DNA of 64,000 nucleotides from Tubulanus polymorphus (Eukaryota > Nemertea > Palaeonemertea > Tubulaniformes > Tubulanidae), in assembly GCF_964204645.1 (NCBI RefSeq), contig NC_134026.1, forward strand, positions 23,578,650 through 23,642,649, given 5' to 3'. The notes under the pieces are model-generated. The model was not told the origin of the DNA, made no database searches, and saw only the letters and a list, made by a program, of their open reading frames with translations. A program made the position numbers and the translations under genes. Positions 44,123 to 56,126 of this stretch are shown piece by piece. How positions within the stretch are numbered: the stretch's first letter is position 1; each line of letters begins with the position of its first letter.

Positions 44123-47100
44123 TCATAACTGAGAAGCTACATCCTTACAATTTGGTTTGTTCCTCCATATATTCAATAACATATTTTTGCTTGAGCAGTC
44201 CTCTTCAATTAAAGCCCTCAGTAATGTTTCGGTACGAGGTTGAAGCCTGAAAGCAGATGCAACTAATTTCTATACTTTGTCTGGGCTGTGATTCGAATGA
44301 TATATGATACAGATAAACTTACTTGGCCCAGCTTTTGATCATCGTCACTGGCAGTGATAATAACAGTGACTTGTATCGTCCAAACTCTTGTATCACCTCA
44401 CCATCAAGCAAAGCTTTACCAAACCATTTGTATTTCTCGATGCATTTTGGATAATCTAACTCTACTGTCGGTAAACTCCAGTTACATCGGCCTGACAAAA
44501 AGGATTCATCCAACATTTTTAATGCACTAAGCAAAAATATTGTCTTTACTGTAATGATAAGCAGTTAAGTTTATACACTTACCATAAGAAGCTTTCATGT
44601 GACAGACAACCGAGTCAGTTGAAGTATTATATCTTGGTGGTGGATCTTCAAGAGGCTTAGAGAACTGGCAATGACTAGGGGCTAATTCTGGTAGCCATTC
44701 TGCCTCAACTACAGTTATCCCTTTATAATTGAGAAGAAATGATCAAACTATCAGCTGAAATTATCAATTAGAAAAGGTGAATCCCTTATAGTCAAAAATA
44801 ATGTGCTTACCTTTCATGTAAAGTTTACTGGTTTCAACTATCTCTTGGTACACAATAAATTGAGGTTGCTTTTTGTAAAGTACTGATGAGGGATGAATGA
44901 ATACTGGTTCTTCCAAATCCATACACTAGAAACATATGAAATACAGTAGAACTACCGGTAATTCAAACTCAAGTCTACAAACCACAACACCAAGATTCCT
45001 TACCTGATAGGCAAATTTCATTTTTTTCTTTTCCTCACTGGTTCCACTTAATGGTTCTGGTAATTTTCTGAAAACAAAATGAAAGTACTGGAGATTCAAG
45101 ATAATTTGAAATATCCAATTTCTGAATCCAATTCCTCTGTACAATTCTCTTCAATATTTCACTTACATGGCCACATGATCAACTAAACCAGCCAAAATTA
45201 TTTGACGTAGCAGCTTTGATTGAAGGTCTGTTGGTGGAGGCATTTTGGGATCAACAACCAAATTAGCATCAGGTATCACAGCATTAACTGCAAGATCAAA
45301 TAAGATAGGTAAATGAAACTGTTTCTCTTTCCGTATTGTGTAGAGCATTGATTAACATTCATTCTTACCAACATTTGTCAACTGAGCTCTCAATTTTCGA
45401 ACTTCTTTCATAGCTTTGATCCTTATTCCATGAACTCTGCAAAATTTCTCCGTCATACCACCATACTCGCAAGCCCCTACAGCTTTCAGAATTACCATTG
45501 GATCACCTAGCATTTGAGAATGACCCTAACAAAAAGAAGGACGTTTGAATTGGAATATATGAAAAAACTCTCAACTCTTTTTATTGGCATATAGGATATT
45601 TGCTTACCGATCCTGACCAGACTTTCCTAATTTGTGTAATATGCTGCCTCTTCATCTTGAGATCGTCATTCTATTTGGCAATAATATAAAACCATAAAGA
45701 TTGAAGAATCTTTAACGCAACATGTGATACAATACTATTGGTTTTGATATCTGTACCTCAACGTCAGAAGTCGAAGGTTTATTCACTTCAATAAGTACTT
45801 CCTGGACAGACAAAGCAGCTACAATAGCTACGACATATGGTAATAAATTCTGTTGATGTCCAAGAGCTAACATCTTTCCAAATCGGGGGGATACTGGGAA
45901 ATGAGACATACTCCTCCCTAAAGCTGTCAGTTTTGTACCAGGGTCTGAAATGCAATATTGATAAATACGGGTGAACGATAGCCATTTGAAGTCCTAGATA
46001 CATGATAAGATGAAATGAATAAAGCAGTACCTGACTTAAGTTTTTTTTCTTTTAACAAAGACAGCTGTGTGGTTGATGGCATTTTTAGTCGCTCAAGGGC
46101 ACCCAATGACACCAAGAGATTTTCTGCAGCCTAATGATGAAAGAAGAGTCACCAACGTGTATTATTTGCCACATCAAATCTACTGGTATGCTAATTCATT
46201 GCTTACCATCAAAGCTTCTTCACTCGGTGGAGTCGGGTATGGGAAATTTATAACTTTTTCAATATTCATAGCCTAAAATTACAAAACATGCTTTGCGTTT
46301 TCTCTAGGCTACACTTGTTAAAACGATACTCAATAATAATGTTTTTAGCTGCTTACTTTCATTTGTAATATTAGATCATCAACTGGACGTCTTGTTATTT
46401 CAGCTTCAGAAAACAATTGAAATTCATCATTAAACACTGCTGACGAATATAATCTATAAATACAAGAACATCCTAATATAACGAAAGGCAAAAAGAGCGA
46501 AGTTGAATGATCGGATCATTCAAAAACATCTTATCATAGTAGTATGAAGACTTCACATCACTCACATTTCTTCGAACTGAAATGATTTAGATTTAGAACT
46601 CACCGGTAACAGTGACCAGGTCCAGTTCGACCAGCTCTTCCAGCTCGCTGGTTCGCCGATGCTTTGGACGTCCACGTTATTTTGAATGTTGAAACTCCAG
46701 TCACTTTATCATAGAACTTAGTTTTTACCTACAACAATGGATATTCAAAATCACTCCCGTATCTACTTTTTGGATAAGGAAAATCTGAATTCGTACAGTG
46801 TATTCGATAAAGTATCATCTCTTTACCTTGCCAGTATCAATCACGTATTTTATGTTCGGAATAGTCAGTGAAGTTTCAGCAACGTTCGTAGCCACAACAC
46901 ACAATCTACTGCCCTCAGGTGGTGGTTTGAACACTTTAGCTTGTTTGTCACTCGATAGTAAAGAATACAGAGGCAGCACATATAAAGGATTTTTCATATC
47001 TATTGCTTTCAATGATGAGTCTTCCTAAAAGAATGAGTGGCATCAAATATTCAATCAAAATACAAAGTTAAAATTTGGAATACATTCTTCAAAAGATAAA

Positions 47101-50100
47101 CAAATTTTGCAATCGCATTTCGTAATTGATAACCAATTAGATTACCTCATCATCATGAATATTCTCATCCTCATTTTCAGCTTCATCTTCCTCTTCATCA
47201 TGATGTGTATCGAGATCAAGATCAGCTTCTTCATCTTCTGGCATGATTGAATAGCTTAAAATCAACAGAGGGAGCTAAATCAATGAAATGCAATGGATCA
47301 CATAAAATCGATTATATTTCGGATATTACAACTACCAGTTACCCCGGTATATTGAATATCTTGAATTTACAATGATTAAACTACTCATATATATATCCAT
47401 TACTCATAATTTGGCTTTCCCAGCTACGGTATTGGTTTCGGATGAGAATTCAGTCCACAATAAACAACTACTGACCAAGACATACCTATCTAGATCGATT
47501 TTTGGTAGGACTGGTTTGGTAGAAGATTCATCAGCAGTTTTTGGTTGCTCACTTTCACCAGTCGAATCTAAAAGCAAGTCAACTATAGCATATAATGATA
47601 CAAGAATAATTGTGAATCAGCTTTATTTTGAAGAGTGATGTGTACCTGTCTTTTTCACCAATGACGGAAAAGTTTTACGCAGTTTCTGACATAAAGTGAG
47701 AACTTCTTGCTGTCCGGTTACAAAAACCAATATGCCTCCTTCAGGCAACATACGATGGACTTTACAAATCTACATATACATAAACCAAAACTGTTATGTG
47801 TGAACTGGGATCAATATGGTAAAATGCTAAAACTTTCATCTGTACCTTTTTGTAAGTTTCTCCAAGATAATCATCAACTGGTGTTCTTTTGTTGAAATGA
47901 ATTGTGACAGGAAATTGCCGAGCATCAATCTGAAATTGTAAAATTGAAAAAGTTATGAAATTTTCTCATCTGTATTCGTAATTGCTTGTTAGTTTAGAAT
48001 AAGTTACAAACCTTTATAACTGGGGGTGGTTTGGGGAATAATCTTCTGTTTTCAGTAAAGTCTTCAACTCTTAACGTAGCTGACATGATGACAAGTTTTA
48101 ACGGATGACCATTCTGTAAAGTGAATTAGATATGCCCGCGGTGAATACTGTGCTGAATAAGTTCAACACCAGGCATTTTGTAAGAATGTCTGCTACCGTA
48201 AGTTTAACTGCAAGTGACAGATTTCTTTTATACCTTGTGTCGCAGGGGAACAATTCTTGATAGAAGACCGATGAGTATGTCTGTATAAACACTGCGTTCA
48301 TGAGCTTCATCTATGATAATGACTTTATATTTACTCAACAAGAAATCCTTAAATAGAACACAAATACATGTACATGGTTGTTCAATCTATTCATGAACAT
48401 TTTCTTTCATTTAAAATCGAAGTATGATTAGCTACCTTTTGTACTTCTTTCAGTAGAACACCATCAGTCATAAATCTTATTTTTGTATCCTTTGTTACAT
48501 TCCCTTCATAACGAATCTGGTAAGACACTTCTCTATAAAAAGAAAGAAGAACAAAATATAACATCAAGTTTCGAATACCGCAGAGAAAAAATGTTATCGA
48601 TGATATTAGTTACTTTGATGTAAGATTCATTTCCTCACCAACCCGGTTGGACATACTAATTGCAGCAACCCGACGAGGTTCAGTGACACCAATCATTGCA
48701 CCATCGCTGAAATATATCAATTTTAAGTATGCAGTCATTTCTTACTGGTGGCAGACTTTCTTTATTTGAATAAAGGATTCTGTTATCTTCAATATGTACC
48801 TAGTAAACCCAGCCTCATACAGAAATTGGGGAACTTGAGTTGTTTTTCCTGAGCCAGTTTCACCGCATAAAACAACAACTTGACTTTCATTGATAGTCTC
48901 CATGATACTTTGCTCTTCTGCCAAAATCGGAAGACGCAATCTCATTGCCTACAGAAAAAGATTATTTTGGAAATTCCTGATTACATTTATGAACAAAGTA
49001 ACAACCCACACACATACACACGCACACACACCCACATCAACACAGCAATTAACATTACCTGTATTTCAGGGTTTCTGCTAACTGGTACAAACACTGCAGG
49101 TGCAGTAGAAACTGTTTTAGATTCATATTCTTTTTCATGATTTGGAGTCTCGGTGCCTTTCAGTTTTTCATTGCTTTTTGACTGAATGTGCGCATCTTTA
49201 CTTTTGTCATCGATGCACTCTGATGGAATAACGGGTTTCTCATCATGGTCATTTTGATTTTCTGAGTTCATAGATTCATCTTCATCTGTATTATCATCCT
49301 CCTCTTCACTCGATTCATCTGTTGAAGTGGAAACATCCTCAGCTGGTGGTGAATCTCTTGTTTTCCTCTTCTTGTTACTACCACCGATAGCATTCACTTT
49401 CAATTCACCTGAAGCCAACTTTTCAATTTGTACTTCCCTGGAAAAAGAGTCATCAGTAATTTCAGGCATTTGAAACCTTGTAAAAGAGATTCCTCAAATC
49501 AAAATCTACATAGACCAGTGTTTAAAGTTTATTGCATTGTCTTTACGATCAAGTAAGGAGACGCAAGTTAAGACAGCAGAGCATTATTTTCACCTACTTC
49601 ATTGGTTTTCCACTATGTATTTCAGATGTAGAAGTCATCAATTTCAGCTCATCTTTAGTAGCTTGGCATTCAGCTAAAGACTGAAGTATAGCCGCTCTCT
49701 TGAAAAAAAGAAACCAAAACATCTTTGGCCTGTTTGAACCAACTAGCAAATTACCATATGAAGTGGATCACACTTAAAACCTTATCCTGTTACTTGACTG
49801 CATTATCTATTTTCAACTCACTTTCTCTTTTTTCTCTTTAACGCTGATAACCTTCTCTAAGCGCTTTCGTTCCTTCTTTGACAATTTTTTAGGAGGAGCG
49901 GCAGCTTCTTTGATTTTCTCCTTCGTTTTTCGTTTTTTCGCTGGAAGCACGAGCGGGTTACTTTCATCATTACCATCTTGATTTACCCCTTCGATTTCAA
50001 TGAAAATCTAAACAAAGATGAAAGAAATTCATAAATTTGTTCAGCAGTGTGGAAGTGGTGAGTAGATATAGGCCTAAATTACTGAATTGAATTGGTCAAT

Positions 50101-50350
50101 CAACTCCTCAGACCAGTACTGTACACAGGCAGTGTCAGCCGTTCCTAATCAGTAACCTGACTGTGGTTTAGTCTCAAGATCGGATATTTTCGTTGGTATA
50201 AACCCATCCGATTAAAAAGCTTACCACCACCGTCCATTCATTACCAACGATTTAGCTAAAAGCCGTTCCTACCTTCGTTTCTTCTGACGAATCGATTATT
50301 GTCTCCTTGTTTTCCCTAGCCTTCCAATTATGGCCCTTTCTTTTCCCCAT
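44123..50350 (-). CDS. DHX37: DEAH-box RNA helicase DHX37
   Basis: Twenty-seven minus-strand exons in coding order: 50273-50350, 49822-50007, 49598-49698, 49059-49437, 48800-48948, 48614-48706, 48436-48532, 48234-48347, 48012-48113, 47846-47929, 47646-47769, 47486-47567, 47146-47254, 46827-47024, 46604-46728, 46357-46453, 46207-46272, 46031-46130, 45757-45944, 45608-45670, 45369-45525, 45167-45287, 45004-45067, 44811-44925, 44583-44720, 44323-44491, 44123-44246. Total 3423 nt, 1140 residues (human 1157). Motifs: Walker A GETGSGKT (about 277-284), DEAH (374-377), SAT (410-412), and [12 protein letters not shown] (motif VI, about 659). The helicase core is split by an acidic Asp/Glu insert (about 530-565). 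The ratchet/OB region follows, and the C-terminus has [20 protein letters not shown]37 (yeast Dhr1) removes U3 snoRNA from pre-18S rRNA in the nucleolus. It is divergent from PRDX3. Confidence 0.98.
48996..49031. repeat. CA-rich microsatellite in DHX37 intron
   Basis: An imperfect ACACACAT/ACACGCAC run in the intron between coding exons 4 and 5 of DHX37. Confidence 0.7.
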
Positions 50351-50949
50351 TTTAAGAACACGTTCACTCTTTACGGCAATATTATTATCATTGTATTATC
50401 ATTTACTTTTTATTTAACACATGTTTTCATTTAGGTCTGTCTGCAGAGTTTCCAGAACCTGTCATGTCAGGGCCCAAGACCTGACATGACAGGTGGGACC
50501 TCAGGTGACAGGTCGATTCGCTAAAATGAAAATCGTTATGACTGAACCGATGATAGGCGATTAGAAGACATGATAGGCGCGGATTTAGAACAAATGACAG
50601 CCGATAAGAACACAAAGAACATATCGTAGTGCTTTCTGAATATATTATTCAAAAACAAAAAACAAACTATGATGTGTTATGAATTCATTTAAGAATTTAT
50701 GTTTGTCCGTTTATAAAAAGTTGTTGAACTATATCGCCTTATAATAATAAAGATGGAATGATTGTGAATTATTGGAGAACATTGAACGAATTGTTTACAA
50801 TTAATTTATTTTTTTGTAACACGAAACATAAAAATATCAAGATCAGGCAAAATGATACCAGTAGTGCCTTATGTAATCATAATCAGTATTAATAACAATC
50901 ATTATACTCATTAAGATTAGGCCCTATATTATTATATATTATGGTAATT

Positions 50950-52690
50950 TTATTATATATAATTTTTATGGTCTCTTTATAGCAATGAATATAATATAAA
51001 TTGCTAACCATAGATAGAGTTAATCTAAAGTTACTATAAAACCATAATTATGAAGCGAGACCTCACACGGCAGCTCGCGCCATTTTGCAGAGCTTCTCGA
51101 GACCTGTGGTGACAGGTCTGTATTAAAACTGATGAAATGAAGGAAAACTTTAATTTTTATGGTCTCTTTATAGTAATGAATATAATATAAATTGCTAACC
51201 ATGGATATAGGTAATCTTAAGTTACTATAAAACAATAATTATGAAGCGAGACCTCACACGGCAGCTCGCGCCATTTTGCAGAGTCTTCGAGACCTGTGGT
51301 GACAGCTCTGCATTAAAACTGATGAAATGAAGGAAAACTTCACTTTTTATGGTATCTTTATAGTAATGAATATAATATAAATTGCTAACCATGGATATAG
51401 GTAATCTCAAGTTACTATAAAACAATAATTATGAAGCGAGACCTCACACGGCAGCTCGCGCCATTTTGCAGAGCTTCTCGAGACCTGTGGTGACAGGTCT
51501 GCATTAAAACTGATGAAATGAAGGAAAACTTTAATTTTTATGGTCTCTTTATAGTAAAGAGTATAATATAGATTGCTAACCATAGATAGAGTTAATCTTA
51601 AGTTACTATAAAACAATAATTATGAAGCGAGACCTCACACGGCAACGCGCGCCATTTTGCAGAGCTTCTCGGGACCTGTGGTGACAGGTCTGCACTAAAA
51701 CTGATGAAATGGAAAAAACTTTACTTTTTATAACCTTTATATAGTAATAAGTATAATATAAATTGCTAACCATAGATAGAGTTAATCTTAAGTTACCATA
51801 AAACAATAATTTTGAAGCGAGACCTCACACGGCAGCTCGCGCCATTTTGCAGAGTCTTCGGGACCTGTGGTGACAGGTCTGCATTAAAACTGATGAAATG
51901 AAGGAAAACTTTAATTTTTATGGTCTCTTTATAGTAAAGAGTATAATATAGATTGCTAACCATAGATAGAGTTAATCTTAAGTTACTATAAAACAATAAT
52001 TTTGAAGCGAGACCTCACACGGCAGCTCGCGCCATTTTGCAGAGCTTCTCGAGACCTGTGGTGACAGGTCTGCATTAAAACTGATGAAATGGAAAAAACT
52101 TCACTTTTTATGGTATCTTTATAGTAATGAATATAATATAAATTGCTAACCATGGATATAGGTAATCTCAAGTTACTATAAAACAATAATTATGAAGCGA
52201 GACCTCACACGGCAGCTCGCGCCATTTTGCAGAGCTTCTCGAGACCTGTGGTGACAGGTCTGCATTAAAACTGATGAAATGAAGGAAAACTTTAATTTTC
52301 ATGTTCTCTTTATAGCAATGAATATAATATAAATTGCTAACCATGGATATAGGTAATCTTAAGTTACTATAAAACAATGATTTTGAAGCGAGACCTCACA
52401 CGGCAGCTCGCGCCATTTTGCAGAGCTTCTCGGGACCTGTGGTGACAAGTCTGCACTAAAACTGATGAAATGGAAAAAACTTTACTTTTTATAACCTTTA
52501 TATAGTAATAAGTATAATATAAATTGCTAACCATTGATAGAGTTAATCTTAAGTTGCTATAAAACAATAATTATGAAGTGAGACCTCACACGGCAGCTCG
52601 CGCCATTTTGCAGAGCTTCTCGGGACCTGAGGTGACAGGTCTGCATTAAAACTGGTATAAATTGAAAAAAAACTTCATGCTTTAAATTGA
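50950..52690. repeat. ~190-bp tandem repeat, nine copies, inside the element
   Basis: The marker GCGAGACCTCACACGGCAGC recurs at about 51055, 51246, 51436, 51627, 51817, 52007, 52197, 52387 and 52577 (the last as GTGAGACC). Each unit includes GCCATTTTGCAGAG and the inverted pair AGACCTGTGGTGACAGGTCT, related to the terminal palindromes. The series of 66-72-aa ORFs on the minus strand are artefacts of this repetition. Confidence 0.95.
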
Positions 52691-53238
52691 TGAGTAGATT
52701 TAAAATCAGTCTCAATAAAATCAGTTTCTATATTGCATTCGGCTCTTTTACATGTACATCATAAAGACAATGAATATAAATAGTGAGACTTCATGACTGA
52801 TGACAGTGAGGAGTGTTGCCGAACTGTGATAGTGAGCAGATAATTTTCAGTGTCTTATTGCGGAAACGAAATATCAAGACCTCGATTCATCTAGCGAAAA
52901 TTTTCTCTTAGACTTATAATGTGCTCTTACTTCTACATTAATAAATTCATCTACTAAATTAAAACTTATAAACTTATTTTTTTCCCTTTAATACAGAAAT
53001 AAGTCATAGTTTACACATAAATATTTTCTTCTTATAAATCAACCTTTCAAATGAATTATTTGTCAGAACAATTTCCTTATCGTTATTGTTGAATCATTTT
53101 CGATATTAACGACGGGTCAGAATATTCATTCAACTCAAAATGTTCTTCCATTCGTCTAGCACATGTCTAGATATTTCGCCGTTTCGTCAAATATTGTCAT
53201 GAGTTTGGGTTTTCTCGGGACCTGACATGACAGGTTAG

Positions 53239-53276
53239 ACCTGTCATGTCAGGTCTTAAGACCTGACATGACAGGT
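53239..53276. repeat. Perfect 38-bp palindrome
   Basis: ACCTGTCATGTCAGGTCTT is followed at once by its exact complement, with no spacer. It lies 234 bp upstream of the PRDX3 start codon at the right end of the inverted-repeat element. Such a sequence can extrude as a cruciform. Confidence 0.95.
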
Positions 53277-53298
53277 TCTGGAAACTCTGCAGACAGAC

Positions 53299-53510
53299 AT
53301 CAATCCATGTTTTTCATGTTTTTTACTTCCTGGTTCTACTAAACCATTCGGATACAGACCGCGGTGTGCGAGTGGTCAGTGCTCGACACGACGTACTTAG
53401 TGCCGTCCCGCTCAATCTGCGTCCTCTGGAAGTCAACTCAAATTGTCCACTCTAACTTCTGCTTATCATTAAAACAGGCGTGTCACTGGTCTAGATTGAC
53501 GTTAATTACC
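53299..53510 (+). promoter_or_regulatory. Probable PRDX3 promoter/5' UTR
   Basis: Between the mobile-element end and the PRDX3 ATG there are 212 bp without coding potential. On the other side of the element only 84 bp precede the DHX37 ATG. Core promoter motifs were not identified with confidence, so this is positional inference. Confidence 0.4.
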
Positions 53511-55060
53511 ATGGCTTCTATTATTCAGAACATTTGTCGTTTTGGGGTGAGTTAGAACTTTAAATCGTTAAGACAAACAATAAATACATTTCGCAGTTGT
53601 ACTATTTCATGACCGAAAACGTCAAAATTCGGGAAAATTTATAGTTATTGATGATATTTTTTTCTAGGTTTTATCGGCGGGTCACCGTCTTCAACCACTC
53701 GCCCTGAATAATGCAAAACGTTTGTTGAGTCTATGTAAGTTCAACTTCGGAAATTAAAATTTCTATAAGTAAATTAAGATTTCTGATAGGCCTATGACGT
53801 TAATCCCTATTAATGCCAAAAAAATTTATTATCACCATCGGGGGTTATTCATTATTGCCTCGACTTTTGAAATGAAAGTAACTTGCCTTTATTCATTTTC
53901 AGCTGCAGTACATAAATCCCATTTGATAAGCAAGAAAGCGCCAGCATTTGAGACCAATTGTCTGATTGGGGATAAATTTAAGACCGTCAACCAGAGCATG
54001 TTTGATAATAAATATAATGTACTGTTTTTCTACCCATTAGATTTGTAAGTATTATGTTAGTTTGCAATTAACAAAGATATTATAAGACCTGGCCTTACTG
54101 GTTGACTTTCTAATTTTAGCACTTTCGTCTGTCCTACTGAATTGGTTGCCTTTGAAGATCACCTTTCTGAATTCAAGGCTATTAATTGTAATGTAGTAGC
54201 CTGTTCCGTTGATTCGCACTTCTCTCATTTAAACTGGAATAAAATGCCACGAAAGGTAACAAGAGCCTGTTCACCAGTTGACAACTTCCCCAGCAAATTG
54301 TTATCCGATTGGAAATTAAATATAGTGACTTTTTTTGCTAATGGATATTTCTTGCATAAAGTGGATTATGAAATGGATCTCAAGATTTTATTTAAAGTTG
54401 ATTATTTTTTACCATTAATAGGAGGGTGGTCTTGGCGGAGTGAGCTATCCCATTTTGTCTGACTTGACCAGACAAATTGCAACTGACTATGGTGTCCTCA
54501 GTGACAAGGGAGATATTGCTCTTAGGTAAGTACTTATTATTATGTTTAAATGCAAAGTAGAGTAAACCCTGCTTTACTCTGACAAAGTGAGACGGGGATG
54601 CATAGTCCAAGTTAAGAATAGGAAAAAAATGTTAGGAAAATGATTTTATTTCTGTCAGAGTTGACCGTGTCTGAGTAAGGTGAGGTTTACTCTACATGTC
54701 AAATTACTATCTTCATCAGTAAAAATTAAAATCTGCTTATTTTCATTTTCAGAGGATTATTTATCATTGACTCCAAAGGTATTGTGCGGCATTCATCTAT
54801 TAATGATACTGGCGTTGGTCGAAATGTACAAGAAGTTCTGCGTCTTGTAAAAGCTTTCCAGTTCCACGATGAACATGGAGAAGGTACAAAAATGCCTTTA
54901 TGTTACTGGTTTTCAGTGCAAGTACAATGCTTTACTCATTGCATCCCGATTTATTATGGCGTTTTCATTTTTTTCAGTTTGTCCAGCAAATTGGCAGCCA
55001 GGCAGTCAGACAATTAAACCAGACACATCAAGGGCAAAAGAATTTTTTGAGAAACAATAA
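53511..55060 (+). CDS. PRDX3: Mitochondrial typical 2-Cys peroxiredoxin
   Basis: Seven coding exons: 53511-53546, 53668-53734, 53903-54044, 54120-54255, 54422-54525, 54753-54883, 54978-55060. The product has 232 residues. The N-terminal ~38 residues ([30 protein letters not shown]) are basic and poor in acidic residues, fitting a mitochondrial presequence. Then [25 protein letters not shown] with the peroxidatic Cys at about 86, [53 protein letters not shown], and [10 protein letters not shown] with the resolving Cys at about 207. The enzyme reduces H2O2 and organic peroxides with thioredoxin 2 as reductant. GGLG, part of the hyperoxidation-sensitivity signature, is present, but the C-terminal YF motif reads FF (AKEFFEKQ). 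AATAAA is at 55272-55277. It is divergent from DHX37. Confidence 0.95.
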
Positions 55061-55277
55061 CTTCCCTATTGCAGACTCCCAGTGCTTAGAAAATACTTTT
55101 AACAGTATATTTGTGATTTTCCTATTATGTGCTGTCGTTCTAGTCTAAATGCGGCTCAACGAAATGTGGACTTTTATTGAGATCAAAATCCAAATGAACT
55201 TTAAAGGTCCTTCAATCAATGTGTTTAAAGTGTAGATTGAATGCCAGTATGCTGCGCTTATGGACAATGTTAATAAA

Positions 55278-56126
55278 TAGATTATTCATGAAATCATGAT
55301 TCTTTTCTTTTCATTGTTTCTATTTTCCACTCTATATAAAACTATGTTTTGAGGTTCAACAAGATATAATTTGTGTCCAGACTCTAATATCTATGGAACA
55401 CAGGTTATGGTAGTTGAAGATATTTGCAGTTATCAATCCATAATCAGGAACCACTTTTACATGAAGTTTGTTTTCAATCAAAAATGTCTGGAGCTAGGTC
55501 CTCCATCAAAATAGGAAAAGGCATGGGTGCAACCAGGCAGCTGAAACTGCAAGACGAAAAAGGGCTCTTGCAGTCCCGGCCTTACTAGCACATGGTCGGA
55601 TCTAAACATGTCCAATTGCCTGGGACGAGGATATTCTTATTAGGGGTCATTCATTTATTACGTACGCATTAGGGGAGGGGGGAGGGGTCAGTGCAATTGC
55701 GTACTGTAATGCTCAATGTCAATGAAAAAATGGCAAATTTTGCGTACAGAGGGGGGAGGGGGGTTGAAAAATTCAAATTTTATACGTACGTAATAAATGA
55801 ATGATCCCTTGGGGCAAGTAGCTTATCACTTATCCACCGGGCTAGTGCATTTTTATGTCTCGAAGCTATTTTCCCAATCAAAACAATGGATATGATTGTG
55901 CCCCCAGTCAGACTGCCTATGTAGGGCAAGTAGATTTTTGAGGGGGCAAGTGAAGTTTCGGGTATGCTTGCCCCGCAGGCAAATGACTTATATACTTTAG
56001 ATCGGGCCCTGCTACCAGGTATACTTTGTGACTTCTTCCACATCTGAAGTTAATGAACAGTATGGAACTCCTGTGAATAAGAAGAAAAACTTCTTAAGTA
56101 GCAGTGCATTTTCATATCCCGTACAT
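55278..56126. other. Intergenic with MITE
   Basis: PRDX3 ends near 55290. A 168-bp MITE occupies 55642-55809. The sequences around 55890-56000 (CCCCGCAGGCAAATG) look repeat-like but were not assigned. No gene was recognised. Confidence 0.4.
55642..55809. mobile_element. 168-bp MITE
   Basis: The left end AGGGGTCATTCATTTATTAC plus GTACG is matched by the inverted right end CGTACGTAATAAATGAATGATCCCT. Two G-rich tracts (GGGGAGGGGGGAGGGG-like) lie inside. No ORF. The end sequence is of a kind widely scattered in invertebrate genomes. Confidence 0.8.

Larger units (their letters stand above)
50435..53298. mobile_element. 2.86-kb palindrome-ended element in the DHX37/PRDX3 interval
   Basis: The ends are inverted repeats: GTCTGTCTGCAGAGTTTCCA then GAACCTGTCATGTCAGG at left, and the exact complement at right. 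Just inside each end is a 38-bp palindromic segment (50457-50494 imperfect at centre, 53239-53276 perfect). The interior consists of AT-rich sequence and nine tandem ~190-bp repeats. No transposase ORF was found. Flanks contain similar CATGTTTTCAT / CATGTTTTTCAT strings a few bases outside, a possible but imperfect target duplication. It fills nearly the whole gap between two divergent start codons. Confidence 0.75.

Noticed and set aside
44319-44534. DHX37 exon 26 starting upstream at [12 protein letters not shown]
   Set aside because: That acceptor breaks the phase. The acceptor at 44491 (TTTTGTCAG) restores the frame and gives the family sequence [13 protein letters not shown].
51020-52567. 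Eight similar 66-72-aa minus-strand ORFs beginning MFYSNLRL
   Set aside because: They are one frame of a 190-bp tandem repeat inside a transposon-like element. Frames differ between copies and none has a known motif.
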